Source: Corbicula japonica | Taxonomy: Eukaryota > Mollusca > Bivalvia > Venerida > Cyrenidae | Reading direction: 5' to 3' | Assembly (NCBI GenBank): GCA_038501625.1 | Contig: JAZAYU010000015.1 | Location: forward strand, 5,354,991-5,418,990 | Length of the DNA: 64,000 nt | Shown: positions 57,926-64,000 of the stretch, piece after piece | How positions within the stretch are numbered: position 1 is the stretch's first letter | Layout of the letters: the number at the start of each line of letters is the position of its first letter | Notes under the pieces: generated by a model | The model's database searches: none | Told to the model about the DNA's origin: nothing | The model's input: the letters and a program-made list of their open reading frames with translations, nothing else | Translations under genes and position numbers: made by a program

Positions 57926-60900
57926 ACAAGAGCTGTCACTTGAAATTGACATATGCCCCCGAAATGCAGCTTTGAAATAGAATTGGTATACATATGTATT
58001 AAAAAATATGCCTGTGGAAGTTAAATAGTAAAGAGTTAAGGCCCATAACCCTTGCAACATGAGGGTCCATAGGACCCTGGGTCGCTCACCTGTCAACAAC
58101 AGCTCAATGGTTGTAAGAGTTGTGTGCAAGTCTGATAAAATCAAGTGAAAAAATAAAGCTGCTATCGTCGAGAAAAGGTCAAAATTGCTTACTTTGGCTC
58201 TTTCAAGGGCCATAACTCTGGAACCCATTATGGAATGTAGCTGGTTCAAAAAAGGAACCTAAGTCTTATAGTAACTCAAATATTGTACAAGTCTCATTAA
58301 ATTCAAACAAGGCAGTTGGAATGACAACAATATAGCTGTGAATCTTGGAAAGGTTATGGATGGTTAAGAGCAAATTAAACAGGCAACGGGCAGGCAGGTG
58401 GAAGCCAATTCAAGTGGAAGGGTATGTCTTGTTCAGATAAGTTTCAGAGTATTGGCCTGCTCTAACACCAGAGGCGGCCTTGACCTTGAGCCAGCCAGGT
58501 TGGAACATGGGTTCTGCACATCAGGTTCATGAACTGAACATTTCACTTAAGTTTCATGATATTAATTCCAGGGGTTCAGAAGATATGAACTGGACACGAA
58601 ACTCATGGTTCAAATCTTCAAACACCACTGTTGACCTTGACATTGAGGCAGATAGTTGGAACATGGGTTCTGCATGTCGTCTTCATGGGGAGAATGTTTG
58701 ACTAAAGTTTCATGAAATTCCTTCTAAGGGTTGAAAAGTTATGGACCAGACAGGATATATGATCAAACACTACAGGTGGCCTTGGCCTTGAGCCAGCCAG
58801 GTTGGAACATAGGTTCAGCACATCATGTTCATGAACTGAACATTTCACTTAAGTTACATGATATTCATTCCAGGGGCTCAGAGACCACCAATTAACTTGC
58901 TAACTTGTGTACATGTACACAAGCTTTATACAGCTGAGACCTCTCTTAAATTTAGTCTTAACATTTTGAGAATGTGCTACAAATGTGTTAATGTTGTTGT
59001 TGTTTTACATAAAAACAGTGAATAAAATATTCAGAAAAGCCTGATTTTCAAAGTGCTATAAAGTATGAAAGTTTATTTGGTCAGTATCCATAGAAAATGA
59101 CAAAATTTACACTATAAAACCTTCCAGAGCAAAGTTCTTAATATTGCATAACACAGATCTAAGCAGCAAAGTTCACTAGGTCATTGACCAGCATCATAAC
59201 AACATATTAAGACTGAATCTAAATATAGCTGAAGACAGGTAGAAATATTGGAATTATGATACTTGAAATTTTCACTCTGCTATTAAAATTTATGTTTCAA
59301 ATTATATCACTGAATAACCAGTTAATGAATTGTTCAGAAAAGATTGAATTTTAAGATGGTATCAAGTTTGTGTCAAAATCTGGTTGATAACTGTAAAAAA
59401 TCAAAGGTTAAAACACAGAATTAACAAGAAAATTCTATTTTTAGTTACAGTAACCTAGTTTTTGGACCCAGATGACCCATATTCAAACTCGTCCTAGAAA
59501 TCATTTGGACAAACATCCTGACCAAGTTTCTTGACAATCAAAGCAAAAATGTGACCGCTAGAGTGTTACCAAGAAAATTCTATTTTTAGTAACAGTGACC
59601 TAGTTTTTGGACCCAGATGACCCATATTCGAACTCGTCCGACAAATCATTGGGACAAACATCCTGACCAAGTTTCATGACAATTGGAGCAAAAATGTGAC
59701 GGCTAGAGTGTCAACAAGAAATTTCTATTTTTAGTAACAGTAACCTAGTTTTTGGACCCAAATGACCCATATTGGTACTCGTCCGAGAAATCATTGGGAC
59801 AAACATCCTGACCAAGTTTCATGATAATCGGAGCAAAAGTGTGACCGCTAGTGTGTTTACAAGAAAATTCTATTTTTAGTAACAGTGACCTAGTTTTTGG
59901 ACCCAGATGATCCATATTCGAACTCGTGCGAGAAATCATTGGGACAAACATCCTGACCAAGTTTCATGACAATCGGAGCAAAAATGTTACCTCTAGTATG
60001 TTAACAAGAAAATTCTATTTTTAGTAACAGTGACCTAGTTTTTGGACTGAGATGACCCATATTCAAACTCGTCAGAGAAATCATTGGGACAAACACCCTG
60101 ACCAAATTTCATGATAATCGGTGCAAAAGTGTGACCGCTAGAGTGTTAACAAGAAAATTATATTTTTAGTAACAGTGACCTAGTTTTTGGACCCAGATGA
60201 CTCATATTCGAACTCGTCCGAGAAATCATTGGGAAAAACATCCTGACCAAGTTTCATGACAATCGGAGCCAAAATGTGACCTCTAGAATGTTAACAAGAA
60301 CATTCTATTTTTAGTAACAGTGACCTAGTTTTTGGACCGAGATCACCCATATTCAAACTCGTCCGAGAAATCATTGGGACAAACATCCTGACCAAGTTTC
60401 ATGACAATCCGAGCATAAATGTGACTGCTATAGTGTAATCAAGAAAATTCTATTTTTAGTAACAATGACCTAGTTTTTAGACCCAGATGACCCATATTGG
60501 AACTCGTCCGAGAAATCATTGGGACAAACATCCTGACCAAATTTCATGACAATCGGACAAAAAATGTAACCTCTATTGCGTTAACAAAATTTACCTTAGG
60601 GTTAGGGTTAGGGGTTAGGGTTAGGGTTAGTTAGGGTTAGGTAAAAAGGCCCATAACTCCGCCAAAAATAATCCGATCAGAAATTCCTTAGGATATGCAC
60701 AACTAGGCTTGGTGACAAACACTCCTGTGAAGTTTCAATGAAATCCATCAAGCGGTTTTAGAGAAGAAGCGAGGACAAGATTTTGCTAAAAAGGGCCATA
60801 ACTCAGCCAAAAATAGTCCAAGCAGAAATTCCTGACGATATGCACAACTAGGCTTGGTGACAAACACTCCTGTGAAGTTTCAAAGAAATCCCTCAAGTGG

Positions 60901-61018
60901 TTTTGGAGAAGAAGCGAGGACAAGATTATTTCGGACGGACGGACGGACGGACAGACGGACGGACGGACGGAAGGACGGACGGTCCGATTACTATATGCCT
61001 CCCTTCAGGGGCATAAAA
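57926..61018 (+). repeat. Composite hairpin-ended module, full length ~3.1 kb
   Basis: It starts at 'acaagagctgtcacttg', then the 48612-type start at 58064, the 'ccagccaggttggaacat' block at 58355-58985, about eight 145-bp tandem units at 59440-60590 ('gtgacctagtttttggaccc', 'tcattgggacaaacatcctg'), a TTAGGG tract at 60594-60640, two 'gcccataactc' units, a long GGAC tract (60933-60984) and the hairpin TGCCTCCCTTCAGGGGCA (about 60995-61014). It is the most complete copy of the module order. Confidence 0.75.
59440..60590 (+). repeat. ~145-bp tandem array, about eight units
   Basis: Units share 'attctatttttagtaacag', 'tgacctagtttttggaccc', 'agatgacccatattcgaac', 'gaaatcattgggacaaacat' and 'gcaaaaatgtgaccgctaga', and are more alike than those at 2595-4498. 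Confidence 0.85.
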
Positions 61019-62140
61019 ATCAGTCATGAATATTGGCCTACAAACTGTCACAAAATTACCTACATGTACATTTTTTCACAGCTTAATCAGCTATTAACCT
61101 GTCAATTAGCGACTTCACAAATCTTCTACCATGACTACCACGACTACACGTTCCGTGAATAGCCTGCGGCATAGATGAAACGGGATGTGGTCGATCTCAT
61201 TTTAACAACGGGCGGGTTATTTAATTTCCAAAAAATGGACTGCGCCAGTCAAAGGCTGTCTGACGTCAGAATTTAAGAAAGCAAAATTTACACATGGTTG
61301 TATAAACGATAAAACAGTTTGCATTTTATTGACAGACATGTTAGTCCGATATGTGCGTAATTTTTAAAGACCGACGACCGAAAATTGCTGTTTATTAAAT
61401 TTAAAGAAAACTTATATAATGAGAATTTTACTTGAACTGTTAGCATTTCACAAAATCACAACAAATTTGAAATGGCTCAAATGAATATATACTTAAATGT
61501 GAAAAAATTCGAGTGACCGGCTTGGTTACTTACGCAAATAATGATTCAAATAAATTTCAAATTTACAAAAATCTACGTAATCTACATTTATTTCCGAGTA
61601 ATGTTGCATACGCTGACTCTTGTAAGTTCGTAGATTCAAAAATTACTACATCCGGTAAAGAAAGAATAATATTTCAAACAACTATAATATAGTGTTACAA
61701 AACATGGTGTGATCGATGTATATTAACGTAAAGCGAATACTTGCCTCCCGAAATTCCGAGAGAGAAAACATTTTTAATAACTAAATAATCCACTTCACAA
61801 TCGCTATGAACACTGCTGAAGATAACTGTTTTGAACCATTACGTCACGTTTTAAATGCATGGAATGCTTGTGTATTACAACAAAGACGCCGATCGCCGTA
61901 AACTTCAAACGTCGCGTGCCGCTCTTATAAATCGATCAAAGAATTTTTCGATCTACAGCTCGAAAACCATTAATCTTTTGAGAGGTTGTAGGATATCGCC
62001 GACGAAATATGCCAGAAAAGAGAAATGGAGTGGGGGTCGGGAGAGTGAAATACGCTGAACAGGGGACCGGAAGTCGCAGTTCGTGCGAACCGGAAGTCGG
62101 CGAAATGTCAATTTTGGCGCCAATGTCCGATTGGGATTTG
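61019..62140. other. Unassigned sequence inside the LINE interruption
   Basis: A CRE TGACGTCA lies at 61261-61268. Two ACCGGAAGTCG (ETS-type) words lie at 62066-62076 and 62089-62099, around the partial palindrome GTTCGTGCGAAC. The 12-mer AATGTCCGATTG at 62122-62133 exactly repeats 57894-57905, near the opposite edge of the insertion. No gene recognised; the 67-codon frame at 61855 has no known motif. Confidence 0.4.
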
Positions 62141-62147
62141 GAAATGT

Positions 62148-62591
62148 GGAGAGATATAAACCAGATATTTTGGTAATTACTGAAATTTTTCCGTCTAAAA
62201 AACCGTCTAGAATATCTTAACTTGCCTTGTAACGCTTCATTATCGAAGAAACAGATATGACCTTATTGAAATTTTCAAGATTATAAATCACTTTGAAGAC
62301 ATCAATTATGAAAAATTCTTCAAATTCAATGAAAATGTCACACGTGGACACATATTCAAAATTGAAAAAATCAGATGTAATAAATCGCTAAAATTGAACA
62401 CTTTTCCTGCAAGAAGTATTGACCAGTGGAACAGTTTAAAAGAAGAAACCGTATGCAGTGAAACAATTCTTAGTTTTAAGACCAAACTGGACAGAGAATG
62501 GGCGTATAAAAGGTTTAACACAGACAGTATATATGAACAGGGCATAGTTAATAACTTTATAGGGGGAGTACACAAGTCATCAACTTTTTGA
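62148..62591 (+). pseudogene. LINE remnant: endonuclease piece fused to C-terminal tail, no RT
   Basis: 62153-62215 encodes RYKPDILVITEIFPSKKPSR, the second strand/helix of the endonuclease, followed by a stop. From about 62226 another frame encodes LHYRRNRYDLIEIFKIINHF and continues through NTFPARSIDQWNSL to a stop at 62591, which is the C-terminal tail of LINE ORF2 proteins. The remaining endonuclease and the whole reverse transcriptase (about 700 codons) are missing between them. With 57430-57854 this was one internally deleted LINE copy. Confidence 0.75.
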
Positions 62592-62599
62592 AGACTCCG

Positions 62600-63700
62600 A
62601 AGATTCAAGGTATTCAATATTATTGAAATACCTCCATTAAACGCTGCGCAATGGAAATTCACGTGCGCGCAATGGAAATGGAGCATATTTTGCTTATTTA
62701 TTGTATTAGTTTGTAATTGCTCAGTAAAATTTATTTAGTTAAGAAATGAAACTGTAATCTAACATGAAACGAAATACATTTAGTAGATTGACGGTTTTAG
62801 AATATCGCAAAATGGAAGGCTACATGCACGCAATTTAAATGTAAAACTTATTTCTTCACTATTTTGAATGCATGTAGGATTAATCAAATGTTCTAGTTAT
62901 AATATAATTAAAGGAGTACCTTTATAAATTGAATAAATTTTCATCAAAAACACATTCAATTTTGAGGCTTATTTAAAGACCGCGGTTGTGTAGATATTTC
63001 GTGTGCAATGGAAATTTTCATGTACGCAATGGAAAATGAAAATCACGATCTTCAACTAACTTTGTGTTCGTAAATGCAAATGAACACAAGCATAAGCTTA
63101 AGGGCGTTACTCTTATAAATAATCAAAGAAAATATTTGTACAACTATTACTTATAACTGGTGAAAAAATATGTTTCAAAACTAGGCAATGGAGATGCACA
63201 TGTACGCAATGGAAAAGAAATCACGATTGACGAGTGCAAACAAACAAAACTATAATATAGAATACATAAATTTGTAAAACAACAGTCTTATTCCATATGT
63301 CTGGGCTTATTTAAGGACCAGGTCCGATCATTGTAATAATGATCGCCCATCCGACTGTATAGATATTTCGTGCGCAACGGAAATTTTCATGTACTAAATG
63401 GAAAATGAAAATCACGATCTTCAACTAACTTTGTGTTCGTTAATGCAGATGAACACATGCATAAGCTTAAGGGCGTTACTCTTATAAATAATCAAAGAAA
63501 ATATTTGTACAATTATTACTTATAACTGGAAAACACCTCAATGAATAAAAATATGTTTCAAGACTACGCAATGGAAATCCACATGTAAGCAATGGAAAAG
63601 AAATCACGATTGACGAGTGCAAACAAACAAAACTATAATAAAGAATACATAAATTTGTAAAACAATAGTCTTATTTCATATGTCTGGGCCTATTTAAATA
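62600..63700 (+). repeat. ~370-bp tandem duplication and 'CGCAATGGAAA' cluster
   Basis: About 62990-63330 and 63360-63690 are two copies ('tatttcgtg.gcaa.ggaa', 'aatcacgatcttcaactaac', 'gcataagcttaagggcgtta', 'cacgattgacgagtgcaaac') with few differences. 'cgcaatggaaa' and close variants occur about eleven times between 62644 and 63600. No coding capacity. Confidence 0.8.
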
Positions 63701-63979
63701 CCAAATTCAACCCCAGCGAAATTAAACCATTAAACAGGGTTTCTTTAAAGGAAAACACAGTGCGCAAATTCATTCCCCCGCGAATATGTTATTTTCGGGT
63801 TTAGCGCGAAAGTTCGTTTCCGCGAAATCAAATGATGCTACATTGTAGAAAGTCGGGGCCTATTTAAGGTCCAAAACAATCACAACACAATTCATTGAAC
63901 AGCAGTTTTTCGCTTTCGAGATTTTTATATTTATTTTCCGTTATATCGATGAACGTGCAAAGAGGAGTGTAGTGGGCCC
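63701..63979. mobile_element. Right-end fragment of the TTAA MITE family (copy E) and flank
   Basis: 63885-63979 carries 'ttcattgaacagcag', 'cgagatttttatattta' and 'aggagtgtagtgggccc' before TTAA (63980-63983), the family's right end. 63715-63840 contains 'cccccgcgaatatgtt' and 'ttccgcgaaatcaaatg', an unrelated dispersed sequence. Confidence 0.6.
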
Positions 63980-64000
63980 TTAAATAATGAACAATAGAAA

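Noticed and set aside
1..64000. tRNA, rRNA or tRNA-headed SINE genes
   Set aside because: I saw no convincing A-box/B-box pair or cloverleaf on either strand; a proper scan was not possible by eye.

Overview
The window looks like AT-rich nuclear DNA from a marine bivalve mollusc; a heterodont clam is my guess. There are no bacterial-type operons. The one recognisable host gene is split into short exons with GT/AG introns. Most of the rest is dispersed repeats built on phrases such as 'aaaggggcataactc', (GGAC)n microsatellites and end hairpins, a style I know from clam genomes. TTAGGG telomere-type repeats fit an animal. The species call is inference.

The host gene is the 3' half of HACL1, encoding peroxisomal 2-hydroxyacyl-CoA lyase, on the minus strand. 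Six coding exons (54398-54559, 45085-45185, 42412-42570, 41330-41434, 36905-37091, 36390-36431) join in frame to 251 codons plus a stop. They carry the thiamine-diphosphate site and end in the peroxisomal signal SKM. The N-terminal exons were not found and probably lie beyond 64000. The introns hold a 45-bp minisatellite, several tandem-repeat modules, a hAT element and a fold-back element.

Region by region: 1-8050 is repeat modules with telomere-like tracts, a 145-bp tandem array and two copies of a MITE with 5-bp target duplications. 9553-12052 is a 2500-bp inverted-repeat element with eight copies of one motif near its ends. 12763-15394 holds two hAT-like elements with 8-bp duplications. 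15465-21515 is a cluster of inverted duplications. MITEs with long inverted repeats at TTAA sites occur at 20666, 22875 and 32927, with fragments at 27544 and about 63870. 24735-27350 is an old repeat split by a hairpin-ended element that carries an endonuclease remnant and an apparently perfect 520-bp tandem duplication. 27991-32845 is a mariner shell containing a long palindrome and a pogo/Tigger-like transposon whose transposase ends in a PHD-like zinc finger. 33946-35667 holds two more hAT-like elements. 36390-54559 is HACL1. 55200-62600 holds two damaged LINEs, the second split by a 4.3-kb insertion. 62640-63980 is a tandem duplication and a last MITE end.

Apart from HACL1, nothing here can be assigned a host function with confidence. 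The main interest is the nested transposons, the hairpin-ended modules and the inverted duplications. Everything was read by eye, so identities and copy numbers are approximate unless stated as exact.
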